A model generated the notes under the pieces. The model did not search any database. It saw nothing but the letters and a program-made list of their open reading frames with translations, and was not told the origin of the DNA. A stretch of 64,000 nt of DNA from Marinicella meishanensis (lineage in GTDB: Bacteria > Pseudomonadota > Gammaproteobacteria > Xanthomonadales > Marinicellaceae), in the NCBI RefSeq assembly GCF_019931145.1, contig NZ_JAIOUV010000001.1, forward strand, positions 434,001 through 498,000, in the 5' to 3' direction. A program made the translations under genes and the position numbers. Shown here one piece after another: positions 18,226-26,990 of the stretch. How positions within the stretch are numbered: position 1 is the stretch's first letter; every line of letters starts with the position of its first letter.

Positions 18226-18981
18226 TCACTGCAGCATTTCAGTCGGCAAGGCTTGTTGTTGATACCCCTCGGGCACTTGAAAGGTCTGGGCGCCCAAGGT
18301 GCCGTGATCGACCGCCACCAGATAGGCTTGTTCTGAACCCATGCGGTAGTACACCGGCAACACCTGGCCAATTGAGGCAAAATTCATGCTTTGGTCTTGA
18401 CCGAATTGGGCGGCCATTTTTTCGGCGGTTTTCATGAAGGCACTGATGGCTTGGTATTCCGCTGTCGACACCCCCAAAGCGCTGTAATCAGTGACACAAA
18501 AATCACCGCTGGCTTGGCCATTCACGGTTTTGATGATGGTCTCACAAGCAAAACCGTTGTGACTGGCTTGTTGGCCTGACCGACTGTATTCTGGCACCGG
18601 GGCTGCTTTGGGCATCTGTTGTTTGATCATGTTTTCCATCATGCCACGCATTTGTTCGCGTTGGCCGGCCGGTAATTGGGCCAATTGTTCCGCCAGCATT
18701 TTGTCCACCATGGCCGACACATCGGACAAGGCAGCAATCTCCTTGACGCCAAACAGCAGGTAACTTTGCTCGGGGTGATTGACCACCGTGAAGGTGTTGG
18801 TTTGGGCGTTGAAAATCAAGTCGGTGCTGGTTTCACTTTGGTTGGTGATTTTGCTCATGCCGTCGCTGAGGTAGATGACGCTGCTGGTTTGCCCATTGGC
18901 ATCATGGTAAGTCAGGGTGGTGTCGGCGTGGGCCAGGCCGCTGCAGGCAGCGAAGGCCAAAAACAATGGCTTTGATTTCAT
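18226..18981 (-). CDS. Exported DUF4412-like protein
   Basis: A 251-residue protein with a signal peptide (MKSKPLFLAFAACSGLAHA, then D) and an AGAGGA ribosome site just upstream. The mature protein starts with a beta-rich segment containing YLSDGMSKI and IFNAQTNTFTVVNH, a pattern of lipid-carrier-like DUF4412 folds. It continues with a Met/Gln-rich amphipathic stretch (residues ~90-125) and has two cysteines (FACETI, GDFCVTD) likely to form a disulfide. Periplasmic location is well supported, the role is unknown. It lies alone between the giant glycosyltransferase and mrcB, which is divergent. Confidence 0.65.
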   Translation of the reverse strand: MKSKPLFLAFAACSGLAHADTTLTYHDANGQTSSVIYLSDGMSKITNQSETSTDLIFNAQTNTFTVVNHPEQSYLLFGVKEIAALSDVSAMVDKMLAEQLAQLPAGQREQMRGMMENMIKQQMPKAAPVPEYSRSGQQASHNGFACETIIKTVNGQASGDFCVTDYSALGVSTAEYQAISAFMKTAEKMAAQFGQDQSMNFASIGQVLPVYYRMGSEQAYLVAVDHGTLGAQTFQVPEGYQQQALPTEMLQ

Positions 18982-19063
18982 GGTGGTCCTCTGGATATGA
19001 ATGGCAGTTGCCCATTGTAGGCATTTACTTTGAATCTCATGTTAACATGCTGACTTTGATTTT

Positions 19064-21139
19064 GTGAACCGCGTCAAGAGCCCCTTGCCCAGCAAAAAAA
19101 ACCAACCCAAACGTGTGCGAAGCATCTTGTTCAAGGGCCTGATATTTGTCTTTGGTTTGATGTTTGGTTTGTCTGTGCCCTGGTATTTCTACATCAATTA
19201 CATCACCGACACCATCATTCAAGACCGTTGGGACATCCCCTCGGTGGTCTATGCCCGCCCTTTGGAACTGTACCAAGGTCAGTCATTGACCGCCAAAGCC
19301 CTGAGCTTTGAGTTGGACCTGCTGGGGTATCAGGTCACCGCCGGTGAACCCAAACCGGGGCAATATCGGCGCCAGGGCCAGCAGTACACCATCCACAGCA
19401 AGGGATTTGTGTTTCCAGAAGCCGCCACCCAACCGCAACGCATCCAGCTGCAATTGGGGGCCCAATCCATCCAATCCATGACGCCGGCTTTGGCCCGCTT
19501 GGAGCCCCCGATCATCGGCCGTTTTTACACCGCCGATTTTGAAAACCGGCAGCCGATTCAGTTGCCACAGATTCCTGACAGCATGATTCGCGGTTTGCAA
19601 GCGGTGGAAGACCGGGATTTCAAGAACCACCATGGGGTTTCCTGGTTGGGTATCCTGCGTGCGGCGGTGAAAAACCTGCTGGCTGGTGAAGTGGTGCAAG
19701 GCGGCAGCACCATCACCCAACAGTTGATCAAAAACAAGCTGCACTACAGTGAAAACAGCTTGTTGCGAAAATTACACGAAGCTTTGGCGGCCACCTTGTT
19801 GGAACGCAAAATGAGCAAAGGCGAAATCCTGGAAACCTATTTCAATGAAGTGTACTGGGGCCAGGAAGGCAAAGTGGCGGTGCATGGGGTGGTGGAAGCG
19901 GCCCAATATTATTTTGCCAAACCGGTGGCCCGACTGACCTTGGCCGAACAGGCTTTGTTGATCGGCATCATCAAAGGGCCCTCTTGGTACAACCCCTACC
20001 GCCAACCCGAGCGGGCCTTGCAACGGCGCAACGTGGTGTTGCAAGTGTGGCTGGATACCGGGGTGATCAACCCCACCCAACATCAACAAGCCAAAGCCAG
20101 CCCCTTGGCGCTGTCCAACAACCGGCAGCTGAAAACCGATTTTGCCGACTACATGGATGTGGTCAGCAGTCAAATCAGGAAACAATTTTCTTTACAGGAT
20201 CTGAAAAGTCAGGGCTTGCGGGTGTTCACCAGCATGGATCCCTATGTGCAGTACAAGACCACCCAAACCGCCCGCCGCACCAGCGAGTGGTTGTCCACGG
20301 AGGTGGAAAGTGTCATTTTGGTCAGTGGCGCCAAAAACGGTGAGTTGTTGGCCGTCACCGGATCCAAAACGGCGGCGTCCCAATACAACCGGGCCTTGTT
20401 GGCCAAGCGCCAAATCGGTTCATTGATCAAACCACTGGTGTATTTGGCGGCATTGGAGCTGAATCCGGCGTTTTCTCTGGAATCGACCTTGCGTGATGAA
20501 CCATTGACCATCAAAACCGCCGATCAGCAGACTTGGCAGCCCAACAATTGGGACCGCAAAAGCATGGGCGAGATCACCGCCGCCACCGCCTTGATCCAAT
20601 CCCGCAACCAAGCCACGGTGGACTTGGGCCAACAAATTGGGTTGGCGCGGTTGGTCGGGTTTTTGCAACAACTGGGGTTGCAGGTACAACGCAACAACCA
20701 CCCGGCTTTGTTCCTGGGTGCCACCGAATTGACGCCGTTCGAAGTGCAGCACCTGTTTGGCTTGTTTGCCTCCCGTGGGGCCAATCAATTCATCAATTCC
20801 ATCCGCTATGTGACCGATCAAGACAACCGCATTTTGGGCCGGTCCAAACAGGCCATGAACCACCACTTGAACCAAGACCACATCGACACCATCAATTGGG
20901 CCTTGCACCAAATCACCACCACCGGCACCGCCAGCAAACTGACCACGGCTTTCCAGCTGACCGGACCCTTGTTTGGCAAAACCGGCACCACCAACCAAGG
21001 TCGAGACAGTTGGTTTGCTGGATTCAATCACCAATACCTGGCCACGGTGTGGGTTGGCCGCGACGACAACCAGCCGACCCCATACTCTGGCAGCAACGGT
21101 GCTTTGGTGCTGTGGGGACACCTGTTTAAAAACCTGTGA
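19064..21139 (+). CDS. mrcB: Penicillin-binding protein 1B, bifunctional transglycosylase/transpeptidase
   Basis: Polymerises lipid II into glycan strands and cross-links peptides in the periplasm. The 691 residues begin at a GTG (no in-frame ATG nearby). A basic cytoplasmic tail is followed by a transmembrane helix at about 22-45, a UB2H-like region, then the GT51 domain with catalytic Glu182 in EDRDFKNHHGVSW and GGSTITQQLIKN. The transpeptidase domain has the SxxK serine at Ser453 in IGSLIKPL, which is the PBP1B-type form of the motif, SRN as the SxN box, and Lys639 of KTGTT. All catalytic residues are present. Shorter than E. coli PBP1B, mainly at the C-terminus. A terminator-like hairpin follows, then a putative lipoprotein gene that may encode a partner. 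Confidence 0.95.
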   Translation: MNRVKSPLPSKKNQPKRVRSILFKGLIFVFGLMFGLSVPWYFYINYITDTIIQDRWDIPSVVYARPLELYQGQSLTAKALSFELDLLGYQVTAGEPKPGQYRRQGQQYTIHSKGFVFPEAATQPQRIQLQLGAQSIQSMTPALARLEPPIIGRFYTADFENRQPIQLPQIPDSMIRGLQAVEDRDFKNHHGVSWLGILRAAVKNLLAGEVVQGGSTITQQLIKNKLHYSENSLLRKLHEALAATLLERKMSKGEILETYFNEVYWGQEGKVAVHGVVEAAQYYFAKPVARLTLAEQALLIGIIKGPSWYNPYRQPERALQRRNVVLQVWLDTGVINPTQHQQAKASPLALSNNRQLKTDFADYMDVVSSQIRKQFSLQDLKSQGLRVFTSMDPYVQYKTTQTARRTSEWLSTEVESVILVSGAKNGELLAVTGSKTAASQYNRALLAKRQIGSLIKPLVYLAALELNPAFSLESTLRDEPLTIKTADQQTWQPNNWDRKSMGEITAATALIQSRNQATVDLGQQIGLARLVGFLQQLGLQVQRNNHPALFLGATELTPFEVQHLFGLFASRGANQFINSIRYVTDQDNRILGRSKQAMNHHLNQDHIDTINWALHQITTTGTASKLTTAFQLTGPLFGKTGTTNQGRDSWFAGFNHQYLATVWVGRDDNQPTPYSGSNGALVLWGHLFKNL

Positions 21140-21158
21140 TCGACCGCTGCCGAACTTG

Positions 21159-21183
21159 AACGGCCGCCGCCGGCGTTTTTTTT
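21159..21183 (+). terminator. Probable intrinsic terminator after mrcB
   Basis: A very GC-rich segment with self-complementary arms (CGGC/GCCG, AACG/CGTT) followed by eight T, 20 bases after the mrcB stop. The stem is imperfect, so strength is uncertain. Confidence 0.5.
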
Positions 21184-21240
21184 CCACTTCTTGCGCTTGA
21201 AGTCTTGATTAATCAAAGGCAAAAGTTAAGATTAAGCGCT

Positions 21241-21741
21241 ATGTTCAGTCACCCACCCATTCTCTGGCTGCGCAGCTTGGGCTGCCTGTTGCTGCTGTTG
21301 CTGTTGACCCACTGTACCCAACGCCGTGTTGATGTCGACCAAGAAATCCGCGATCCTGCAGCCGGCAACGCCTCTTTGATCCAGGTCAACCCCCTGGTGC
21401 CGGCAGCGGTGCATGATTTGTTGCAAGAAGCCGATGCATTGCGCGAAGCCGGTGATTTGGCCGAAGCCATCCTCACCATCCAGCGGGGCCTGTCGATTGT
21501 GCCGGGGTCTTCGCTGGTCCAACAGCACTTGGCCGAAGCCTACCTGGCAGACGGGCAGTATCAACAAGCCATGTATTGGTCCACCCTGGTGGTCAATCAG
21601 GGCCCAGACCAAGGGACCTTGTGCGAACGTTCGCGTCGCACCCAAGCCCTGGCGGCTGAGCTGCTGCAAGAAGTGGCCATTCAAGCCCAGGCTTTGGAGT
21701 CGATAGCCAGTTGCTCGACCCAACGGCCCAACCGCTTTTGA
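21241..21741 (+). CDS. Probable TPR lipoprotein next to mrcB
   Basis: A 166-residue protein starting at the ATG at 21241, which opens a strong hydrophobic signal (LGCLLLLLLLTHC). Cleavage before Cys is suggested by the LTHC sequence, although His at -1 is unusual for a lipobox. Residues about 50-140 form helix pairs (DLAEAILTIQRGLSIVPGSS; HLAEAYLADGQYQQAMYWS) that read as two or three TPRs. Its TGA overlaps the ATG of the helicase gene (TGATG), so the two are translationally coupled. The position after mrcB makes an outer-membrane cofactor of PBP1B, analogous in role to the Lpo proteins, a reasonable guess; it is not recognisable as LpoA or LpoB. Confidence 0.65.
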   Translation: MFSHPPILWLRSLGCLLLLLLLTHCTQRRVDVDQEIRDPAAGNASLIQVNPLVPAAVHDLLQEADALREAGDLAEAILTIQRGLSIVPGSSLVQQHLAEAYLADGQYQQAMYWSTLVVNQGPDQGTLCERSRRTQALAAELLQEVAIQAQALESIASCSTQRPNRF

Positions 21742-23669
21742 TGGATTCGGTCAGGGACTTATTGGGCGCCGATGGGCTGTTGGCCCAACAACTGGACTCT
21801 TTTCAGCCCCGCGAACAACAAATGTTGATGGCTGAGACCATCGCCGAGGTCATGGCTGAGCAACAGGTGTTGATTGTTGAGGCCGGCACCGGCACCGGCA
21901 AAACCTTCGCTTATTTGTTACCGGCGCTGATTTCGGGGCAAAAAATCATTGTTTCAACCGGCACCAAAACACTGCAGGATCAGCTGTATACCAAAGACAT
22001 CCCCCTGTTGTTGAAGCTGCTGGGCATCCGACCCAAAGTGCGCTTGCTCAAAGGTCGCAACAATTACCTGTGTCTGGACCGTTACCACAAAGCCACATTG
22101 CAGCCGGTCAGCCGCTTTCCGGAAAACAAGCCCTTGTTTGCGCACCTGAAACAATGGATTCACCAAACCCAGCATGGTGAGTTGGCCGAAGTGGTTGAGT
22201 ACATAGAAAACCACATGCTGTTGGCCAACATCACCTCAACGGCTGAAAATTGTCTGGGGGCCGAATGCGACCACTACCAAGACTGTTTTGTGTACCGCGC
22301 CAGACGTCGGGCACTGGATGCCGATTTGTTGGTCATCAACCACCATTTGTTGTTTGCCGACATGGCCATCAAACAAGGTGGTTTTGGTGAACTGTTGCCA
22401 TCTGCTGATGTGTTGGTGTTGGATGAGTCGCACCAGATTCCGGAAATCGCCGGGCGCTTTTTCAGTCAATTGTTCAGCTCCCGACAGTGTCATGAATTGC
22501 TCAGTGACCTGTTGGCTGAAGCCGGTGAGGTGGATGCCGCCTTTGCCGCCATCAGTGAGCCACATGAGCACCTGAAACGGGCCCTGCGCGATGCATTGTT
22601 GGCCATGAGTCAGATGCCGGATCGGGAAAGCACCCATCGCCTGTTCAAGACCCCAATGATCATCGAGGCGTTTGACTTGTTGTCACACCACATGCAACAA
22701 CTGGCGGCAGCACTTGAGCCGCTGGTGGTGCAAAGCCCAGGCTTACAAAACACCTATTTGCGGCTGACCGCCATGCTGGATTTGTTGTCGGACATGCAAA
22801 GCCAAGCCGATGCCAATCACGTGTATTGGTTTGAGGCCCGAGACAAGTATTTTGCCTTGCACAAGTCGCCACTGGACATTGCCGACCCTTTGCAAGCCTT
22901 TCGAGCCGCTTTTGACACGGCTTGGGTGTTGACCTCTGCGACCTTGACGGTGAACCAAAGCTTTGCCCACTTTCAACAGCAAACCGGTTTTGAAGACGCC
23001 CGCACCTTGTTGTTGGACAGTCCGTTTGATTACCCGCAGCAGGCTTTGCTGTTGTTGCCGAAGAACCTGCCAGAGCCGAATGACTTTGAGTTCAACCCAG
23101 CCATGTTTGACTATGTGTTGCCGTTGTTGGAACAGGCCCAAGGTGGGGTGTTTTTCTTGTTCACTTCACACCGCTCGTTGCAGATGGCGGCGCGGTTTTT
23201 TCAGGACAAAACCAACAAGCCGCTGTTTGTACAGGGCACCGCCGATCGCAACCAGATGCTGGATTCATTTCGCCAGGCCGGTAATGGCTTGCTGTTGGGT
23301 GCCGCCAGTTTTTGGGAAGGGGTCGATGTGTCGGGCACCAGTTTGTCTTGTGTGATCATTGATAAATTGCCCTTTGCGCATCCCAGCGACCCGGTGCTCA
23401 AAGCCCGGATTGAACACATCAATAAACACGGCGGTAAGGCCTTTTTTGACCTGCAGGTGCCCAAAGCCATCATTGCCTTGAAACAAGGCGCTGGGCGCTT
23501 GATTCGTGGGGAACAAGACCGTGGGGTGTTGGTGATCTGTGATCGGCGGCTGATCAGCAAAGGCTATGGCCCGATGTTTTTGAATTCATTGCCAGACATG
23601 CCGGTCACCCATGATTTGTCTGCGGCCGTGCAATTTTTGCAAAACATTGAGGCAGATACTGGGCCATGA
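21741..23669 (+). CDS. yoaA: DinG/YoaA-family ATP-dependent DNA helicase
   Basis: A 642-residue superfamily 2 XPD-like helicase that unwinds DNA 5' to 3' during repair. Walker A is EAGTGTGKT at 47-55, the Walker B box is DESH at 228-231, and QGAGRLIRGEQDRG near the C-terminus is motif VI. Cysteines in NYLCLDRYHK and ENCLGAECDHYQDC fit the four ligands of the iron-sulfur cluster. Length and motif content fit YoaA better than the longer DinG. The ATG at 21741 is chosen because it overlaps the preceding stop (TGATG); a TTG 30 bases earlier is ignored. Confidence 0.92.
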   Translation: MDSVRDLLGADGLLAQQLDSFQPREQQMLMAETIAEVMAEQQVLIVEAGTGTGKTFAYLLPALISGQKIIVSTGTKTLQDQLYTKDIPLLLKLLGIRPKVRLLKGRNNYLCLDRYHKATLQPVSRFPENKPLFAHLKQWIHQTQHGELAEVVEYIENHMLLANITSTAENCLGAECDHYQDCFVYRARRRALDADLLVINHHLLFADMAIKQGGFGELLPSADVLVLDESHQIPEIAGRFFSQLFSSRQCHELLSDLLAEAGEVDAAFAAISEPHEHLKRALRDALLAMSQMPDRESTHRLFKTPMIIEAFDLLSHHMQQLAAALEPLVVQSPGLQNTYLRLTAMLDLLSDMQSQADANHVYWFEARDKYFALHKSPLDIADPLQAFRAAFDTAWVLTSATLTVNQSFAHFQQQTGFEDARTLLLDSPFDYPQQALLLLPKNLPEPNDFEFNPAMFDYVLPLLEQAQGGVFFLFTSHRSLQMAARFFQDKTNKPLFVQGTADRNQMLDSFRQAGNGLLLGAASFWEGVDVSGTSLSCVIIDKLPFAHPSDPVLKARIEHINKHGGKAFFDLQVPKAIIALKQGAGRLIRGEQDRGVLVICDRRLISKGYGPMFLNSLPDMPVTHDLSAAVQFLQNIEADTGP

Positions 23670-23709
23670 ATTCACGAATATTTAAGCCTGGACATGCTAT
23701 TTTAATCAC

Positions 23710-25791
23710 ATGAAGATTGCCCCTTTCAGGATCTGCTGGCTGCTGTTGATGATGGGTCTGGCGTTGGAAGCATCCAGCCAGGGCTTGGTGTCCGGGTGGC
23801 AGGAGGATCCCATCCATGGTCCATCACAGTCGGGCATTGCCGACGGCTTGGCCCTGGACTTCAACAATGATGGTCGGGTCGATGTGGTGTCGGTTTCTCT
23901 GGATGATGGTCATTTGCGGGCATACATCAACCAAGGCGAATACCGGTTCGAACAACAGATCATTGCCACCAATGTGCCCGGGGCTTTCCGTTTGGTGGCC
24001 ACCGATTTGAATGATGACGGGGGCATTGATTTTGTCATTCCGTCCATTTTCACCCAACAAATCATCGCTTTGATGCACCACCCCGATGGCCATCAAAAGC
24101 AAATCATCGCCGAAGGGGTGTTGTTACCCACCGACGTCAGCCCCATTGACTTCAACAACGACGGCTTGATGGATTTGGTGAGTCTGTCGTTTGAAGAAAA
24201 CTTGGTACTCAGGCACCGACAGCTGCCTGCAGGCGGGTTTGTCACCACAGTCTTGGCTGATGGCATCAGCGACCCCAGAAAACTGAGTGTGGCTGACTTC
24301 AATGGCGATGGTCTGGATGACATTCTGGTGATTTCTTCGGGTGACAATGCGGTGCGAATTTTAGAAAATTTGGGCAACACCAAATTCAGAGCCCGGTTGA
24401 TCAGTGATCGCATGGAGTCGGGTCGATTTGTCGCCACCTGTGACATCAATGGCGATGCGATGGTTGATTTTGTTGCGTCAGCCAATGCCGCCAATAAAGT
24501 GGCGTTGTTCACCAATCAAGGCAATTGGTCATTTGCCGAACGGTTTTTGTTTGCCACGGTGGTCGGGCCCAATGACCTGAAGTGCCATGACTTGGATGAC
24601 GATGGCGATCAGGAGCTGATCACCCTGGCCGGCCCCACCGGCTTGGTGGAAACCCATGAGCTGAATGGGTCGCCCAATTCCCATTTGGTGGCCAATCAGC
24701 GGGACGGATATGTGGCCATTGATGTGGGGCGCTTTGACGGCGTCAATCCGTACATTTTATCGCCGGCCTATTTCGAGGACAGAAACCTGCTGTACGCACC
24801 GGGTTCAACCAACAAAGAGATTGTGGTTTGGCAGGACTTTCCCGACGGCCCAAATGACGTGGTGGAAGCCGACCTCAATGGTGATGGTGTGAAGGACTGG
24901 GTGGTGGCCAGTTTTCGCGACGACCGGGTGCAATGGTACGATGGGCTGACCCGTGCGCACCACATCATTGCCGAGGACATTGATGGGGCCGCCAAAGTGG
25001 TGGCGGTTGACCTGGACCAAGATGGCTTTGTTGATGTGTTGTCAGCGGCTTCTTTTGCCAACCGTTTTTATTGGCACCGGCAAATAAGTGCCGGACAATT
25101 CAACACCCTGGTGATATATGACAATGCGCGCTTTGCCAACGGCCTGGCGGTGGGTGACATCAATTTGGATGGTCAATTGGACGTCATTGGCACTTCGGGC
25201 AGTGATGATTCGGTGCGCTGGTTTGATCGCAATGGCATGAATTTCACGGCCCATTTGATCGATAACCAAGGCGATGCGCCCAATGAAGTCAAAGCGCTCG
25301 ACATCGACCAGGATGGCGGGCTGGATTTGGTGGTTCCTTACACTTTTTCCAATGAACTGTATGTGTATTACAACCTGGGCGGTGGTCTGTTTGCTGCCGA
25401 ACCAGTGGCGGTTGGCTTGAATCGGGTTGATTCGACCACCCCGGTGGATTTGAATGAGGACGGCTTGATGGATTTGTTGGTGGCCGTGACTGGTGGCAAC
25501 ACCGTGATCCAATTACTGCAGCGATTGCACGGCGGATTTGATCAAGCCCCATTCATCACATCCATCATCACACCCAAAAAACTCAACACCAATGGTGCCG
25601 TGGCCAACCAGTTTTTGTTTGCCAAGAGTTTTCCTGAAAGCATCGAAACCAACATGGTTTATCGCATCAGGCCGGTGGTGGATAATGGCGGACCCTTGTT
25701 CGAACAAAGCAACATCACAGCGGCTGAAAATGTGGTGTTTCGCATGACCTTGGTCGACTTGATTTATCAGGACGGCTTTGAAATCCCATGA
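23710..25791 (+). CDS. Exported FG-GAP/VCBS repeat protein with DGFE-type tail
   Basis: A 693-residue exported protein with signal peptide MKIAPFRICWLLLMMGLALEAS. Nearly the whole mature chain is made of ~45-residue repeats carrying calcium-loop cores such as DFNNDGRVDVV, DLNDDGGIDFV, DFNGDGLDDIL and DLNEDGLMDLL, the hallmark of FG-GAP/VCBS beta-propellers. Roughly a dozen repeats would form one or two seven-bladed propellers. It ends LIYQDGFEIP, a tail also seen in modified form on two other secreted proteins in this window. No catalytic domain recognised; adhesion or polysaccharide binding is plausible. It starts 40 bases after the helicase gene. Confidence 0.85.
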   Translation: MKIAPFRICWLLLMMGLALEASSQGLVSGWQEDPIHGPSQSGIADGLALDFNNDGRVDVVSVSLDDGHLRAYINQGEYRFEQQIIATNVPGAFRLVATDLNDDGGIDFVIPSIFTQQIIALMHHPDGHQKQIIAEGVLLPTDVSPIDFNNDGLMDLVSLSFEENLVLRHRQLPAGGFVTTVLADGISDPRKLSVADFNGDGLDDILVISSGDNAVRILENLGNTKFRARLISDRMESGRFVATCDINGDAMVDFVASANAANKVALFTNQGNWSFAERFLFATVVGPNDLKCHDLDDDGDQELITLAGPTGLVETHELNGSPNSHLVANQRDGYVAIDVGRFDGVNPYILSPAYFEDRNLLYAPGSTNKEIVVWQDFPDGPNDVVEADLNGDGVKDWVVASFRDDRVQWYDGLTRAHHIIAEDIDGAAKVVAVDLDQDGFVDVLSAASFANRFYWHRQISAGQFNTLVIYDNARFANGLAVGDINLDGQLDVIGTSGSDDSVRWFDRNGMNFTAHLIDNQGDAPNEVKALDIDQDGGLDLVVPYTFSNELYVYYNLGGGLFAAEPVAVGLNRVDSTTPVDLNEDGLMDLLVAVTGGNTVIQLLQRLHGGFDQAPFITSIITPKKLNTNGAVANQFLFAKSFPESIETNMVYRIRPVVDNGGPLFEQSNITAAENVVFRMTLVDLIYQDGFEIP

Positions 25792-25793
25792 CC

Positions 25794-25836
25794 GCTGGAT
25801 AATTATCTGGGATAATTGCCAGCCAGTGATTATAAT
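25794..25836 (+). promoter_or_regulatory. Hairpin and -10-like element upstream of the methyltransferase gene
   Basis: An inverted repeat with arms GCTGG/CCAGC and AATTATC/GATAATT occupies 25794-25823 immediately after the FG-GAP stop codon. It lacks a T-run, so it is a poor terminator. TATAAT at 25831-25836 follows it at once. The arrangement suggests an operator overlapping a promoter for the downstream gene, but no good -35 box was seen. Confidence 0.35.
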
Positions 25837-25931
25837 TGAGCGCGGATCTCCTAATGGGGCTGGCCACGCCACTTTGGGTTGACGCCATCCACCACTGCCA
25901 AATACTGATCGCAAGAACTCCCAAAACCCAT

Positions 25932-26990
25932 ATGCACAACACCCCAGCACAAGAATTGAATCAGGCACTGAAGTCATGCGAGTCGATGACTGAAGTGAGC
26001 ACAGAGCAACGGACCTCGCTGTGCCAAATCATTGAGCAAGACCCATTTCTTTATGCCTATTTGCGGGATTTGGTGCGGGTGTTGGGGGCTGATCAAACCA
26101 GTCACCAACAAGCCACAGCGGCTTTGCAAACCATGGGGCAAAGGATGGCTTACTTCCATCACTGGGATGACGCTGCCAACCAAACCATTGGCCTGATTCA
26201 AGACCACATCTTGCCGGCATCAACGATCAAGCCCCACATCCGCCACAGTGATGCAGATTACCAGCGGTTTTATGAAACACAAAATGCCAAAGTGGGCCAA
26301 AGGGTGGGTAAAAATCGCCGTCCACTGAATCGCCTGAAACCCTATCAACCCTTGGTTTTGAATCGACATTTCGATCATTGCATCCGCAAATCTCATGCGG
26401 TCAATGTGATCGAAACCATGATGGCGGTGCTGGAGTCCAGTGACCTCGAAATCAACCGCAAGTGGTTGGACATTGGCTGTGGCAACGGCCTGATCGCCAA
26501 CGCCGTACATGCCAAAAAACACGGGGCCAAAGAATGGCAGATTTATGGTTGTGATTTGCAATCAAATAAAATCAAAATCGCGCAAAACCGGGCTTGTAAG
26601 AACCGGCACTTTTATCAGCAAAATGTGCTGGACACCTTGCAAGCCAACCAGACCAAAGAGGACGCTTATGATGTGGTGAGCATGTTCGAGTTTTGCGAAC
26701 ATTTTGCCGACCCATTTGCGCTGTTGAAACAAATTGCTGAGCAAGCGTTCAAAGTCATGGTCATCGCCACACCCTTGTGTCAGAAAACCGATCTGATTGA
26801 AGACAACCAACCAGATCCGGTGCATTTGTGGTCGTTTTCGGTGGAGGCCATCAAGCGCATGCTGGCGCAGTTGAATTTGACTGTGATCATGGATGTTGAG
26901 ACCCGGGTGGGTGAATACAACAAAGGCATGAACTGGTTAACCGTGGTTGCTTGCAAGCCAGAATATCATGCCGTTTTCAAATCCATGTGA
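25932..26990 (+). CDS. Class I SAM-dependent methyltransferase
   Basis: A cytoplasmic methyltransferase of 352 residues from the ATG at 25932; ATG 25854 in the same frame is an alternative that would add 26 residues of poor quality. The SAM-binding motif I is KWLDIGCGNGLIAN near residue 177, followed by YGCDLQ (motif II acidic end) and DVVSMFEFCEHF (motif IV). The N-terminal 130 residues are helical and not recognised. Its TGA is directly followed by the ATG of the LTA-synthase-like gene, implying one transcript and a shared role in surface-glycan or lipid modification. The acceptor is unknown. Confidence 0.85.
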   Translation: MHNTPAQELNQALKSCESMTEVSTEQRTSLCQIIEQDPFLYAYLRDLVRVLGADQTSHQQATAALQTMGQRMAYFHHWDDAANQTIGLIQDHILPASTIKPHIRHSDADYQRFYETQNAKVGQRVGKNRRPLNRLKPYQPLVLNRHFDHCIRKSHAVNVIETMMAVLESSDLEINRKWLDIGCGNGLIANAVHAKKHGAKEWQIYGCDLQSNKIKIAQNRACKNRHFYQQNVLDTLQANQTKEDAYDVVSMFEFCEHFADPFALLKQIAEQAFKVMVIATPLCQKTDLIEDNQPDPVHLWSFSVEAIKRMLAQLNLTVIMDVETRVGEYNKGMNWLTVVACKPEYHAVFKSM

